Of a DNA stretch of 64,000 nucleotides, positions 25,116 through 33,541 are shown in pieces. The notes under the pieces are model-generated. The model searched no databases. It saw only the letters and a list, made by a program, of their open reading frames with translations, and had not been told where the DNA came from. The DNA comes from Arenibacter sp. ARW7G5Y1. GTDB lineage: Bacteria > Bacteroidota > Bacteroidia > Flavobacteriales > Flavobacteriaceae. The position numbers and the translations under genes are program-made. Location of the stretch: assembly GCF_003201775.1 (NCBI RefSeq), contig NZ_QJJZ01000007.1, positions 124,001 to 188,000 of the forward strand, written 5' to 3'. The stretch's first letter is position 1. Each line of letters opens with the position of its first letter.

Positions 25116-25187
25116 TTATTTGGGTTTTGAAGTATGTTGGACTATGGCCAAAAGTTTTCGACCAAAATCATATTAATTCACGACAAG

Positions 25188-25514
25188 CTATACTTCAATG
25201 GTGCGTGGGGGCTTCAGCGAATAGAAATACACTTCCTTGGGAAGAATATCAATATAAGGTATAGGGAGAGTTTCATGCTCAATTTCAAGAGAAACGAAAG
25301 CCAAGGTCTTATAAGTTATCGTGAACCCAAGGCATCTGCCACAATTGTAAAAAGGGGAGCATGGCCCATCCTTCCCATGGGGAACCTCTTGAGAACTTTC
25401 ACTTCCACAATAGTCTATAGTTGAAACGTCCGAACATGAACCTTTATCCTCACAACATGGGTATGATGACAGGAGAATTGTGTACAAGGAAAGGATTACT
25501 GTAATGACCTTCAT
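25188..25514 (-). CDS. DUF6660-like Cys-rich small secreted protein
   Basis: The ATG at 25514 gives MKVITVILSLYTILLSSYPC, a good signal peptide; the longer frame to 25655 is unlikely. The mature part carries CCEDKGSC and later CSPFYNCGRCLGF, the pattern of DUF6660 proteins that sit next to TonB receptors in Flavobacteriia. It lies 72 bases upstream of the receptor gene. The closely spaced Cys suggest metal binding. A -7 element ends four bases before the ATG. Confidence 0.7.
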   Translation of the reverse strand: MKVITVILSLYTILLSSYPCCEDKGSCSDVSTIDYCGSESSQEVPHGKDGPCSPFYNCGRCLGFTITYKTLAFVSLEIEHETLPIPYIDILPKEVYFYSLKPPRTIEV

Positions 25515-25518
25515 GAGA

Positions 25519-25526
25519 CAAATATA
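25519..25526 (-). promoter_or_regulatory. -7 element of the DUF6660/receptor operon
   Basis: Minus-strand TATATTTG, exact match to TAnnTTTG, ending four bases before the DUF6660 ATG. This is the same spacing as at the copper operon (10279-10286), so the message may be leaderless. Confidence 0.4.
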
Positions 25527-25814
25527 AAGAATTTCTAAATGTATAAAATTAATTTTGGAAAACCGGGAACATATGACAAGGCAAAATATTTCAATATAGC
25601 CCGAAACGACGAACCATTGCACTCCATGCCCTTGTGGTAAATAAAACAATTTCAAATGGGATTTTAGGATTCGAACCGCATGTCATCCCGATATCGGGTT
25701 CCCTGGTTAATGAAAAGGAGAATCGGATTTTTTCCTGTGAAATCGACCACTTATAAGTTAGGAGAATAAGTAATAATTGATACCAAAAACACAGCATATG
25801 CTTTAGTTACGTAA

Positions 25815-25952
25815 AATCAACGATTTATAGCACAAAAATTTTTAAGGCGAGCGGTCATTCACAAAAACACAACTTTGTATTACATTTTCAACAAAGACAA
25901 AGTGACGGTTGTGGCTATGAAGGATAATAGGAAAGAGAAGGCCGATAGATAA
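25815..25952 (+). pseudogene. ParE/RelE-like toxin, C-terminal fragment
   Basis: An open stretch after a stop at 25812 reads ...KFLRRAVIHKNTTLYYIF, then NKDKVTVVAMKDNRKEK and stops at 25952. The RxxVIHKNxxLxY and VxVxAxxDNR pattern is the end of plasmid-stabilisation (ParE/RelE) toxins of Bacteroidota. The first half and the start codon are missing and no antitoxin gene is seen. Confidence 0.45.
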
Positions 25953-26029
25953 CCTTGGTTAAAGTTAAGATACTAGTGTCATGATTTTCAATAGCTTAAT
26001 AGTAAGGGTAGTTCTTAATTCCTTTTCCT

Positions 26030-26047
26030 AGTTCTGTAAAAAGAACT
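26030..26047. repeat. Hairpin repeat AGTTCT-6-AGAACT, copy 2
   Basis: The same 18 bases as at 21603-21620, followed by TTTATTTAGGATC. Both copies lie 360-520 bases upstream of a minus-strand metal/TonB operon. Confidence 0.55.
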
Positions 26048-26301
26048 TTATTTAGGATCATTTTTTAATTTGAACTTAACTCTTGGCAGGTATCTTTGCT
26101 AAAAATGAAGACACCTAGCTAATCTTGGAGTTTTTTATATTTGATGATATCTGATTTTCTTTGTAATTTTAACTCGTAAATAACACATAATCAATACGTT
26201 CTGGAGCTATTTATAAATCGAGTGTCCATATAGGGATTTGATTTTGATAAGTACATGCAAAATACTGATAATCAATTATTTGTAACAAGTAGTTGTATTC
26301 T

Positions 26302-26400
26302 GTCATCCCGACCAAGCAGAAAAGTGATTTGCATATGCAAATCACTTTTTTTGTTTCCCATGGAGCCAAACGCAGTTTGGGCGATCATGGAAACAAAAAA
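26302..26400. repeat. Palindromic dispersed repeat, long copy
   Basis: Begins GTCATCCCGACCAA. A perfect 30-bp palindrome is centred between 26334 and 26335 (arms 26320-26334 and 26335-26349; inner GTGATTTGCAT/ATGCAAATCAC), then a T-run. A second hairpin pairs GTTTCC near 26353 with GGAAAC near 26389, and an inner CCAAAC/GTTTGG. A shorter, decayed copy lies at 34319-34390. It behaves like an intergenic repeat that may also terminate transcripts. Confidence 0.65.
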
Positions 26401-26464
26401 AGTCTGAAGGCGCTAGACTTCGCTTTTCTATTTTCAGTGAGGGTTCATTAGGATTATCTAAACC

Positions 26465-26500
26465 CTGTCATCCCGACGAACCTAGAAATAGGTGGTATCA
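26465..26500. repeat. GTCATCCCGACGAACC repeat, copy 1
   Basis: The word ACGAACCTAGAAATAGG followed by GTATCA recurs at 43071-43104. Both copies start with GTCATCC, shared with the palindromic repeat family, and precede a T-rich stretch. Confidence 0.5.
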
Positions 26501-26744
26501 AAAACACTGTTAATCACTTGATTTTTAGTCTTTTTTTTTGCTTTTGTCAATTTTATTTGATATCAAATGTGCACACCAAATTCGGTGTGCAACGGTTCAC
26601 TGGAATTGTAGTAAATTGAAAGAACTTTAGAGTAAGATTTGACTTTCGTCTTTACAAATTATTGTTTAACCAAAGTTTTTACAAATGAGAACAAGTCAGA
26701 CTACTTATCCAAGAAGATAAGATAATTCCTCCAATGCCATAAAA

Positions 26745-26984
26745 ATGCGTTTCCTTGGGGAAGACAAGGTTAGCAGGACCTTGATGGACCAAATCGAATA
26801 CTACAACGGGAACATGGTCCATACCCTCAAGTTCGGCACCATGAAAAACTATGATACCACTGAAAGATATTCAAAGCGATTTTTAAAGAATAAGTTCAAA
26901 CAAGAGGATATCCAACTTAAGAAGCTCAACTATTGTTTTATATTGAATCTGTACGGTGGAAATCCTATTATGGGGTATACGTGA
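26745..26984 (+). pseudogene. Tyrosine recombinase (integrase) fragment
   Basis: A 79-codon frame matches the core-binding (SAM-like) domain of Bacteroidota tyrosine recombinases: IEYYNGNMVHTLKFG, TMKNYDTTERYSKRFLKNKF, EDIQLKKLNYCFI. Both the arm-binding N-terminus and the catalytic domain with its R-H-R-H-Y residues are absent. It is a relic of an integrated element in this zone. Confidence 0.7.
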
Positions 26985-27123
26985 CCCGGACATTAATGGG
27001 AAATATGTGGGGATCCCGGAAATGGGTAACGCAATTTGGAGGGTATTTTACTGATACGGTTTCTTAGATAAAAGTACTTAAGAAATAAAGAACAGGCTTA
27101 GAGACTAATTTAATGTAAAGGCC

Positions 27124-27141
27124 AAGCATAAACTTGGGTAG
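27124..27141. repeat. Direct repeat left of the two-gene cargo block
   Basis: AAGCATAAACTTGGGTAG; the same word with one inserted C lies at 28539-28557, past the VOC gene. The pair brackets about 1.4 kb next to an integrase fragment and might be att-like, or a coincidence. Confidence 0.4.
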
Positions 27142-27231
27142 ACTATGTGCTTTAACGAACATTATACTACAACGCAACTAATTCGAAGTTTATACATCTA
27201 TGGTTTATTGATAACATTAATTTTAAAAGAA

Positions 27232-27876
27232 ATGAGTAGACTACATTTATTTATCGCCTTTATTGTTTTTTGCTTATTTTTTACCAGTTGTCTCAAAGAC
27301 CAAGAGAATGATAAAGAAAAAATTGTGGAAATAACCATCTACCCTGAGACTGGATATGGGGCAAGTATTATGAGTGATATTTGGACTCAACCTTTAATTT
27401 TTTCTGACAATGATGACAATCAAAAACAAATGCTGGTTGATATAATTTTTGAAGGTCTCGATATTGACTATGAAAGGGGATATAAATACACCTTAAGTGC
27501 TGAAAAAGTGTGGATGCATGAGCCGCTACAAGACGTCTCTTCGATTAAGTATGTTTATATTGAACTTCTCTCCAAAGAGAAAGTTATTACTGAAAATAGT
27601 GAAGAGAACATTGAACTTTTTGTATCCCCTGAAACTGTCAAATTTACACCTAAATATCCTTCCGAATTTGAAGATGATCAATCTCCAAAGATTTATAATG
27701 CTTTACATACAAAGAAGACTGGGTCAGATAATTGGATGACTCTCCCCGCCATTGAAGGGTTCAACTTTGAAGAAGGTTATGAGTATGTGTTAAATGTTAA
27801 AAAAATTACACAAGTTGACCCATACTTAATTAGGTTTGTATTGTTGGAAATAAAATCGAAAACACTTAGGAACTAA
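27232..27876 (+). CDS. DUF4377-like lipoprotein
   Basis: The ATG at 27232 gives a lipoprotein signal (FIVFCLFFTSCLKDQ, Cys about 21); a longer frame from 27145 adds an unlikely extension. The mature protein of about 190 residues contains two copies of the pattern GxxxxxxxGYxYxLxxxKV, once near YERGYKYTLSAEKVW and once near FNFEEGYEYVLNVKKI, as in DUF4377 domains. Such domains appear in secreted or surface proteins without known function. It is bracketed by the direct repeat pair at 27124 and 28539. Confidence 0.65.
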   Translation: MSRLHLFIAFIVFCLFFTSCLKDQENDKEKIVEITIYPETGYGASIMSDIWTQPLIFSDNDDNQKQMLVDIIFEGLDIDYERGYKYTLSAEKVWMHEPLQDVSSIKYVYIELLSKEKVITENSEENIELFVSPETVKFTPKYPSEFEDDQSPKIYNALHTKKTGSDNWMTLPAIEGFNFEEGYEYVLNVKKITQVDPYLIRFVLLEIKSKTLRN

Positions 27877-28031
27877 GGAAAACCAATGCATAACATTTTA
27901 TAGAACCGAAAAGGGTTTTAGTGGAATGCCAAGGTCTTCCCCACTTCAATTTTAGTGTACCTTGTAAACAACGTTCTCCGCAATACTTTTCGGGTAATAT
28001 TGCCACCGTTGTAAACCTAAAAAAAAAAATA

Positions 28032-28397
28032 ATGAAAATATCAGGGAAATCTATCAGGACTTTTATTGGTTCCAAAAACTATAATGTTTCTAGAAATTTT
28101 TATTCCGATCTAGGTTTTAAAGAAATAGTTACATCGGAAAAAATGTCTTATTTCCATATTGGAGAATTCGGATTTTATTTACAAGATGCTTATGTGAAGG
28201 ATTGGATTGATAACTCAATGATTTTCTTTGAAGTTGAAAATTTAGAAAGTACTTTGAAATACATACGGAGTTTAAAGTTGACTGAAAAATATAAGGATGT
28301 GCGCTTATCTGAAATAGTATATAACGAATGGGGAAACGAGTTTTTCCTTCACGATCCTTGTGGAATATTATGGCATTTTGGAAAATTTAAAAAATAA
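28032..28397 (+). CDS. VOC-family (glyoxalase/bleomycin-resistance-like) protein
   Basis: The ATG at 28032 follows an A-run; the product is 121 residues. It has the VOC pattern of beta-alpha-beta units: SKNYNVSRNFYSDLGFKEI, FHIGEFGFYLQDAY, then FFLHDPCGILWHF with the terminal substrate or metal strand. VOC proteins range from glyoxalases to antibiotic-binding proteins. The usual metal histidines are only partly present, so a binding protein is as likely as an enzyme. Confidence 0.75.
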   Translation: MKISGKSIRTFIGSKNYNVSRNFYSDLGFKEIVTSEKMSYFHIGEFGFYLQDAYVKDWIDNSMIFFEVENLESTLKYIRSLKLTEKYKDVRLSEIVYNEWGNEFFLHDPCGILWHFGKFKK

Positions 28398-28468
28398 CAG
28401 AATTAATAACTGCTTACAATCAGAGTAACCTTAGCACAACCTTTAATTCCCCAAAATATTAATATCAT

Positions 28469-28490
28469 AAACGGCCTTTTAAGACCGTTT
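28469..28490 (+). terminator. Intrinsic terminator after the VOC gene
   Basis: AAACGG (28469-28474) pairs with CCGTTT (28485-28490), with one further C-G pair inside, then a T-rich tail TTGTGTTTT on the plus strand. Confidence 0.6.
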
Positions 28491-28538
28491 TGTGTTTTAA
28501 GCGAACGTGGTGCCTCCCATTATATAATGCCAAGAAAG

Positions 28539-28557
28539 AAGCATAAACCTTGGGTAG
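28539..28557. repeat. Direct repeat right of the two-gene cargo block
   Basis: AAGCATAAACCTTGGGTAG, differing from 27124-27141 by a single inserted C. Confidence 0.4.
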
Positions 28558-28785
28558 TGATCTGTCCTTGCCTTGGTGTGACTATACTTCATAGAGATAC
28601 CAATACCCTGCAAAATAGGATTGGAGCGCTAAGCACATATAGCCGTGTATTTGAATAAAAAGATTTATTAAATTAGGACTAAATGGGGAATATAAACTCT
28701 GGTTGCTATATGAAACCATTAGTGATAACTACATCATATTGTTTTAGTCTGATCTTTGGCAATTCATTTGATTAAAAAAAGCAGA

Positions 28786-29862
28786 TTACGAAACCAAATC
28801 GCCTATTTTTTGAACCCCAAATAGCGTAAGTGTCTCGTTTTTACCTTTTAAGTAAGCATCCAGGTATACCTGACTATCATATTGTTTTTTACTGTTGATT
28901 ACATTCCATATAGTTTCAGAAACCAGCAATTGTTGTTGATATTGATTACAAAGTGATTGTATTCTTGCTGTTGTATTAATCACATCGCCATGATATGCCA
29001 GTTCTTTTTTTATTGTTCCTATTTCTGCAAATATGACTTTTCCGCCATGGACGCTAGCCTTAAATTCAGGATGAAACCCATACTTTTCTTGGAAATAGTC
29101 TTTTTTGCCAGATAATTGTTCTATGAACTTGAAAAAGACTTTTATACAATTATCGTACAGCAATCCACTTTTGAAGGTCCATACAAGTACTGCTTCGTCG
29201 CCTACATATTGATAAATGGTAGCGCTGTGTTTAGATACAACCTCGTTAAGTTCAATAAAGGCATCTTGAATAAACTGACTGTATTTGTAATTGCCTAAGT
29301 TTTCGGCAATGGTTGTCGATGATTTTAAGTCCAAAAACATAAATATACGTTCTACTTGTAGAGGTTTTTTATAGATACCCAAAAGCATCTTCATAAAAAT
29401 TCCTTTCCCAAACTTTTCGTTGGCCATTTGTATCATTAAAAATACAATGAGCGCAAACAAAAAGTAAACAATGAAAGTTCTGAAAAATTTATTTTGGAAC
29501 CACCACCATCGTTCACTGGAAAAAGGCTCATTGCCATCATTTAAAATAAGTATTCTAGCTACGGTGAGTAGCGCAACAAGGATAACAAAATAGGACGAGG
29601 ACTTGATGAGGAGCTGTAACCAAAGTACCAACCTATTAAGGACTGTTTTTTGAAAAGAAATTTCAATTAATGCAAAAAATATGCCTAAAAAAACACCTAT
29701 ATATATAGCGTGTAATAGAAGATTTTTAAAGGTGATGTGATTGTTTACTTCTAACTCAAGGTTGTCGATGCCATAGAATTTAATGAATATATAAAACACA
29801 AAAGCCAATGTCCAAAATAGTAGGGATTCAAATATATAGGAAAGGTATTTCATTCGAGACAT
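28786..29862 (-). CDS. Membrane-bound class III adenylate/guanylate cyclase
   Basis: A 358-residue protein with about four membrane helices in the first 150 residues and a class III cyclase domain (about 170-350). The metal aspartates appear as FMFLDLKSST (D178) and VGDEAVLVW (D222), with HGDVINTTARIQSL as the dimer and transition-state segment. This pattern is close to the adenylate cyclases that follow short membrane domains in Bacteroidota. It starts 3 bases after a 52-codon gene, so the two are probably cotranslated. A Crp-family regulator lies at 34520, but a link is not shown. Confidence 0.85.
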   Translation of the reverse strand: MSRMKYLSYIFESLLFWTLAFVFYIFIKFYGIDNLELEVNNHITFKNLLLHAIYIGVFLGIFFALIEISFQKTVLNRLVLWLQLLIKSSSYFVILVALLTVARILILNDGNEPFSSERWWWFQNKFFRTFIVYFLFALIVFLMIQMANEKFGKGIFMKMLLGIYKKPLQVERIFMFLDLKSSTTIAENLGNYKYSQFIQDAFIELNEVVSKHSATIYQYVGDEAVLVWTFKSGLLYDNCIKVFFKFIEQLSGKKDYFQEKYGFHPEFKASVHGGKVIFAEIGTIKKELAYHGDVINTTARIQSLCNQYQQQLLVSETIWNVINSKKQYDSQVYLDAYLKGKNETLTLFGVQKIGDLVS

Positions 29863-29865
29863 CAG

Positions 29866-30024
29866 CTAGATTAAATTTTCATGCATATCATTCAAAGCTT
29901 CAATTACGGTATTACCATACCCTTTTGTTATTTCAAATTCATCATTGTCCACTAAAGAAACACTGTATGATTCGCTTGATCGGTAGATTTTTAAAAATTT
30001 TAATTGGTTTGTATTTAATTCCAT
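29866..30024 (-). CDS. 52-residue protein coupled to the cyclase gene
   Basis: A short frame with an ATG at 30024 and a stop 3 bases before the cyclase ATG. The product starts MELNTNQLKFLKIYRSS and ends ALNDMHENLI. It is acidic, without a signal peptide, and looks like a single alpha/beta unit. I do not recognise a family. The close spacing and reasonable codon use argue that it is real; a regulator of the cyclase is a guess. Confidence 0.5.
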   Translation of the reverse strand: MELNTNQLKFLKIYRSSESYSVSLVDNDEFEITKGYGNTVIEALNDMHENLI

Positions 30025-30115
30025 GATTTGTATGATTTAAGTTATTGAATGTTTTAGTTTCAGAATATATATAGTAATAGTCCAATAGGTGATTCAAGGT
30101 TCTAAATCAAAGCTC

Positions 30116-31156
30116 CTAGCTTTTAAAGTTGATTGTGAGATCTTCTACCTTACCACCTCTCAGTACTTTTAGCACGAATTCTTTCTTTTTGTAGAAATCC
30201 GATTTATTGACCATTGCATTATCAACATTTTCAAAAGCCTCTTTGGTCAATGGAAATCCATTTACCGATAGTATAATATCCCCTCCTAAAATTAAATGCT
30301 CATCTTCTATGGTAATAGTTTCAAATCCACCTTTGATTCCGGCAAAATAAGCAGGTGAAAAGCGAACTACAGATTCAACCAGCAAGCCGCCATTAATAGG
30401 AACATTTAACATCCATGCCAATTCTTTATCCAGAATAAAACCATTAATACCGTTCCATCTTCTATTGCCGTCAACAACCAATTTTTTGGCTAAGTTTGAA
30501 GTAGCCGCAAAACCCAAGCCTTGAAAACCTCCAGATTCGGAAATGATGTAGCTTGAAATTCCGATGACCTCTCCTTGCAAGTTAAACATCGGACCACCCG
30601 AATTACCCTGATTTATCGATGCATCTGTTTGAAAGTATTCATTGATTACAAACCCAGAGGTCCTCGTTTTTTGCTTTTGTCTGCCACTAATATAGCCTGA
30701 GGAAAGGGACTGCTCCAAACCATATGGGGCGCCTAAGATAATAATCTGTTCTCCAACCGAGACCCTGTCCGAGTCACCTATCTCTGCCACTTTATAGTCT
30801 TTGGGCATCCACGATAATTTCAACAATGCAATGTCCGCTACGGGTGCCGATCTAATAACCTTAGCAGGGATTTCTTCCCCATTTCTAAACTTAACGGTGA
30901 CTTTTTCAGCATCATTGACGACGTGGGCGGCCGTTAATACTTCTCCATCCTCGGAAATAAGAACCCCTGAACCGATACCTTCATCAACAATCATTTGATG
31001 GCTTTCTTCAAATAATCTGGATTCGGTAAGAATGGTAACAACAGATGTATTTACTTGTTTGTAAAGGGATGCTATGTCCTGGGCATTGGCGATACCTACT
31101 GTAAAGGAGAATACCGCAAGAAAGATGGGCATTTTTAAAGTATTCATTAACTTCAT
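30116..31156 (-). CDS. HtrA/DegP-like secreted serine protease with PDZ domain
   Basis: A signal peptide (about 1-25) is followed by a trypsin-like domain with the full triad: H78 in LTAAHVV, D108 in VADIALLKL, S186 in GNSGGP. A single C-terminal PDZ domain (about 240-345, GGDIILSVNGFPL) completes the HtrA plan. The family degrades or refolds damaged envelope proteins. It is last of three same-strand genes (DUF2147-like, outer-membrane barrel, protease), suggesting an envelope-stress group. Confidence 0.88.
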   Translation of the reverse strand: MKLMNTLKMPIFLAVFSFTVGIANAQDIASLYKQVNTSVVTILTESRLFEESHQMIVDEGIGSGVLISEDGEVLTAAHVVNDAEKVTVKFRNGEEIPAKVIRSAPVADIALLKLSWMPKDYKVAEIGDSDRVSVGEQIIILGAPYGLEQSLSSGYISGRQKQKTRTSGFVINEYFQTDASINQGNSGGPMFNLQGEVIGISSYIISESGGFQGLGFAATSNLAKKLVVDGNRRWNGINGFILDKELAWMLNVPINGGLLVESVVRFSPAYFAGIKGGFETITIEDEHLILGGDIILSVNGFPLTKEAFENVDNAMVNKSDFYKKKEFVLKVLRGGKVEDLTINFKS

Positions 31157-31168
31157 TTTATTGTTAGT

Positions 31169-31864
31169 TTAAAATTTATAGGCTAGTGACAGTCCTAAAT
31201 TGAATGTGATGATTTTGGGCATGTAATCTAAAGTGGTGCGCAGATTGTCAATTGTGGTGTCAACATCGGGGATTGTAACAAAACCACCACTGAAAGTAAA
31301 AGTGGGCATTAGACAAAAGTAGTTTCCTATGTCACGTTTAAGTCCAATACCCAATTCGTAGCCTAAACCGAAACCGGTCTCACTAGAGCGAATTACTTCA
31401 GTATTGGCATTTTCATTCGTAACCGCTATTGTAAACGGTGGATTGGAAACCAGTATAGGTCCTAATCCGATTCGGGGATAGATACTGAATTTTCTTCCAA
31501 TATTTATTTTGTATTCAATCCCGGCAAGAAGGGAATAGGTTTTCCAATCATCGGAACTACCTACAATATTTGCTTCTACCTTTGTTGTTTTCGATTCTTC
31601 TACCAATGCATAGATATCGGTGTCAAAATTCTGATAACGAAAGGTTAATGTAAAATTCAGCTTTTCGCTTAAGGCAGCTCCCCCATAAACATCCAACTTG
31701 TTTCCGCTTTCTGCGAAACCCGAATTGGAATTGGCAATATCATCGGCCGCAAAATCTCCCAATGGAAAACTTTTTCCATAAGAAACACCAAAATAATAGT
31801 TGCTTTCTTGGGCGACAATGGTTGTGGCTATGGAAAAAGCGATTATAAAAATATATTTTTTCAT
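31169..31864 (-). CDS. Outer-membrane beta-barrel protein, OmpW/OmpA-barrel-like
   Basis: A 231-residue protein with signal peptide MKKYIFIIAFSIATTIVAQ and alternating amphipathic strands ending FNLGLSLAYKF with terminal Phe, the typical insertion signal. No OmpA peptidoglycan domain. It lies 12 bases upstream of the protease gene. Function unknown. Confidence 0.75.
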   Translation of the reverse strand: MKKYIFIIAFSIATTIVAQESNYYFGVSYGKSFPLGDFAADDIANSNSGFAESGNKLDVYGGAALSEKLNFTLTFRYQNFDTDIYALVEESKTTKVEANIVGSSDDWKTYSLLAGIEYKINIGRKFSIYPRIGLGPILVSNPPFTIAVTNENANTEVIRSSETGFGLGYELGIGLKRDIGNYFCLMPTFTFSGGFVTIPDVDTTIDNLRTTLDYMPKIITFNLGLSLAYKF

Positions 31865-31919
31865 GTTAAGATTAGTTTTGAATACTTGATAAATTGAAAC
31901 TGAAAACTGGAACGGGGTT

Positions 31920-32291
31920 TTAAGATTTAGCTCTGTTCCATTCCAGCTCTGTGGATATGAATCTTGTAGTTACCTCAAGAAGAAGGTTGTCACCTTCCAC
32001 CAGACATTCTACATCCAACAGCTTTCCTCTTTTTTTGGAATATATCTTGCCCACCCATTTACCATTTGTATACTCCAGGTTGAGTACTTCTATTTTCGTG
32101 TTTCGCTCTCCCTTCGAATTTATTGGGTTGCCTAGGTATACATTACCTTCTTTATAAATTTCTATTTTTGTTTCATCTGCTGTAATCCAAACAGCAACTA
32201 TTTCATTTTGTTGATCTTGCTTATCTTGTGCAAAGAAGTTGGTGGATAGGACAAAAAAGGCAATTGTGATTAATTGATTCATATTTTTCAT
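31920..32291 (-). CDS. DUF2147-like secreted protein
   Basis: A signal peptide (to about residue 22) and a domain beginning IVAVWITADETKIEIYKEG, then GKWVGKIYSKKRGKLLDVEC, the arrangement of DUF2147 lipocalin-like proteins. The function of the family is unknown. It is first in the group with the barrel and protease genes. Confidence 0.65.
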   Translation of the reverse strand: MKNMNQLITIAFFVLSTNFFAQDKQDQQNEIVAVWITADETKIEIYKEGNVYLGNPINSKGERNTKIEVLNLEYTNGKWVGKIYSKKRGKLLDVECLVEGDNLLLEVTTRFISTELEWNRAKS

Positions 32292-32434
32292 GATTATATA
32301 TTTTGATTACGGGGCGAAACTATTTTGACCGCGCAGCAGTAGCAAAAAAAATTTACCAAACGCCTGTATTAATGAACCAAATGGTTGTTGAGGACAACAA
32401 GGCCTTTTAATTATAAAAACGAACAATTCGTGCC

Positions 32435-33541
32435 ATGAAATCATCATTTCATTCATTTGATTATGAAAAATTAGAAGATGACACTAATATTGTCACTATG
32501 AGCAGTGCATTGTCTAAAACAGAGCGATTTTTTAAAGTAGGCCCCTACATCCTATGGTTTGGGATACATATAGCCATCAGTTTGGTACTTGCGTATCAAA
32601 GAAGTCTTGCAGATACTATATACTATTTGGTTACCTATGTATTTTTTGGCTCCTTGATAATTTGGCTTTTTGGATATAAACTCTTTCCCGAATACCTGGC
32701 AAGGGAAGGGAACATCAATCGAAGATTGGGATGGTTGATTACTACCAATATCATTCTTTTTGGCATCGGGATCTATGCGCATACCATCATGGCGGAAATA
32801 TTGGGGTTAAACCAGATCAGTGACCAATATGCCCCTAAATCGGTTCGAATATCCTTGTGGCTTTTAATGGTGTTATTAGGAATAATTTTCGTGGCCAGTA
32901 TTCGAGTAGCACATGTTTATTATCTTAATGCAGTTCAAGAAGTTGAACATAAAGCGGAAAGAGCCGAGGCCGAACTGAGATTGTTAAAAAGTCAAATAAG
33001 CCCTCATTTTCTGTTCAATACATTGAATAATATCTATGGGCTTGCATATCTGGGAGATGAAAGAGCTGCTGAAATGATTTCAAAACTATCCAAGCTGTTG
33101 CGTTATTTACTGTATGACTGTGATCGGCCCAAAGTACTTTTGAATAAGGAAAAGGAACTTATAGAGCACTATTTGAGCATACAATTACTTAAGCATGAAG
33201 ATTCCCGTAATGTCGATTTCTATCATGCAGGAATTAGGGATAACAATAAAATTGCGCCTATGATCCTAATCAATTTTATCGAAAACTGTTTTAAACACTC
33301 CGATTTGGAAACCAATCCCAGAGGTTGGATCAAGATTGGATTGGAAGTGGAAAAAAACGAACTTAGTTTTAGAACAGAAAATACCTTTAAAGAGGAAGTC
33401 AAGGAAGTTGCAAGAGAGCATATGGGAATAGGGCTTAGAAACTCATTAAAACTTTTAGAGGCCAATTACCCAGGGAAACACCAAGTTGATATCACCAAGG
33501 AAAATAATGTGTATCAACTAGACCTAAAGATTGCTTTATGA
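32435..33541 (+). CDS. LytS-type sensor histidine kinase
   Basis: Four membrane helices (about 35-165), then the His_kinase domain with LLKSQISPHFLFNTLNNIYG (H191 as phosphoacceptor) and an HATPase region (NFIENCFKHS, then MGIGLRNSLKLL). This class signals to LytTR response regulators, and one follows directly with a 4-base overlap (ATGA). The ligand is unknown; the N-terminus has no extracellular sensor domain, so membrane or intramembrane sensing is likely. Confidence 0.9.
   Translation: MKSSFHSFDYEKLEDDTNIVTMSSALSKTERFFKVGPYILWFGIHIAISLVLAYQRSLADTIYYLVTYVFFGSLIIWLFGYKLFPEYLAREGNINRRLGWLITTNIILFGIGIYAHTIMAEILGLNQISDQYAPKSVRISLWLLMVLLGIIFVASIRVAHVYYLNAVQEVEHKAERAEAELRLLKSQISPHFLFNTLNNIYGLAYLGDERAAEMISKLSKLLRYLLYDCDRPKVLLNKEKELIEHYLSIQLLKHEDSRNVDFYHAGIRDNNKIAPMILINFIENCFKHSDLETNPRGWIKIGLEVEKNELSFRTENTFKEEVKEVAREHMGIGLRNSLKLLEANYPGKHQVDITKENNVYQLDLKIAL

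Larger units (their letters stand above)
25527..26744. other. Relic zone: repeats and gene fragments
   Basis: About 1.2 kb with no intact gene. It holds a CATCCCGATATCGGG palindrome near 25685, a toxin-like fragment (25815-25952), hairpin repeat copy 2 (26030), a complex palindromic repeat (26302-26400) and a second repeat type (26465-26500). Confidence 0.55.
28398..28785. other. Gap with terminator and direct repeat
   Basis: A 388-base convergent gap holding the hairpin at 28469-28490 and the right direct repeat at 28539-28557. No gene is seen. Confidence 0.5.

Noticed and set aside
25660..25720. tRNA-like GGTTCGAATC word on the minus strand
   Set aside because: The T-stem does not pair (TGCGG versus CCTAA) and no cloverleaf or acceptor stem can be built; the region is repeat sequence.
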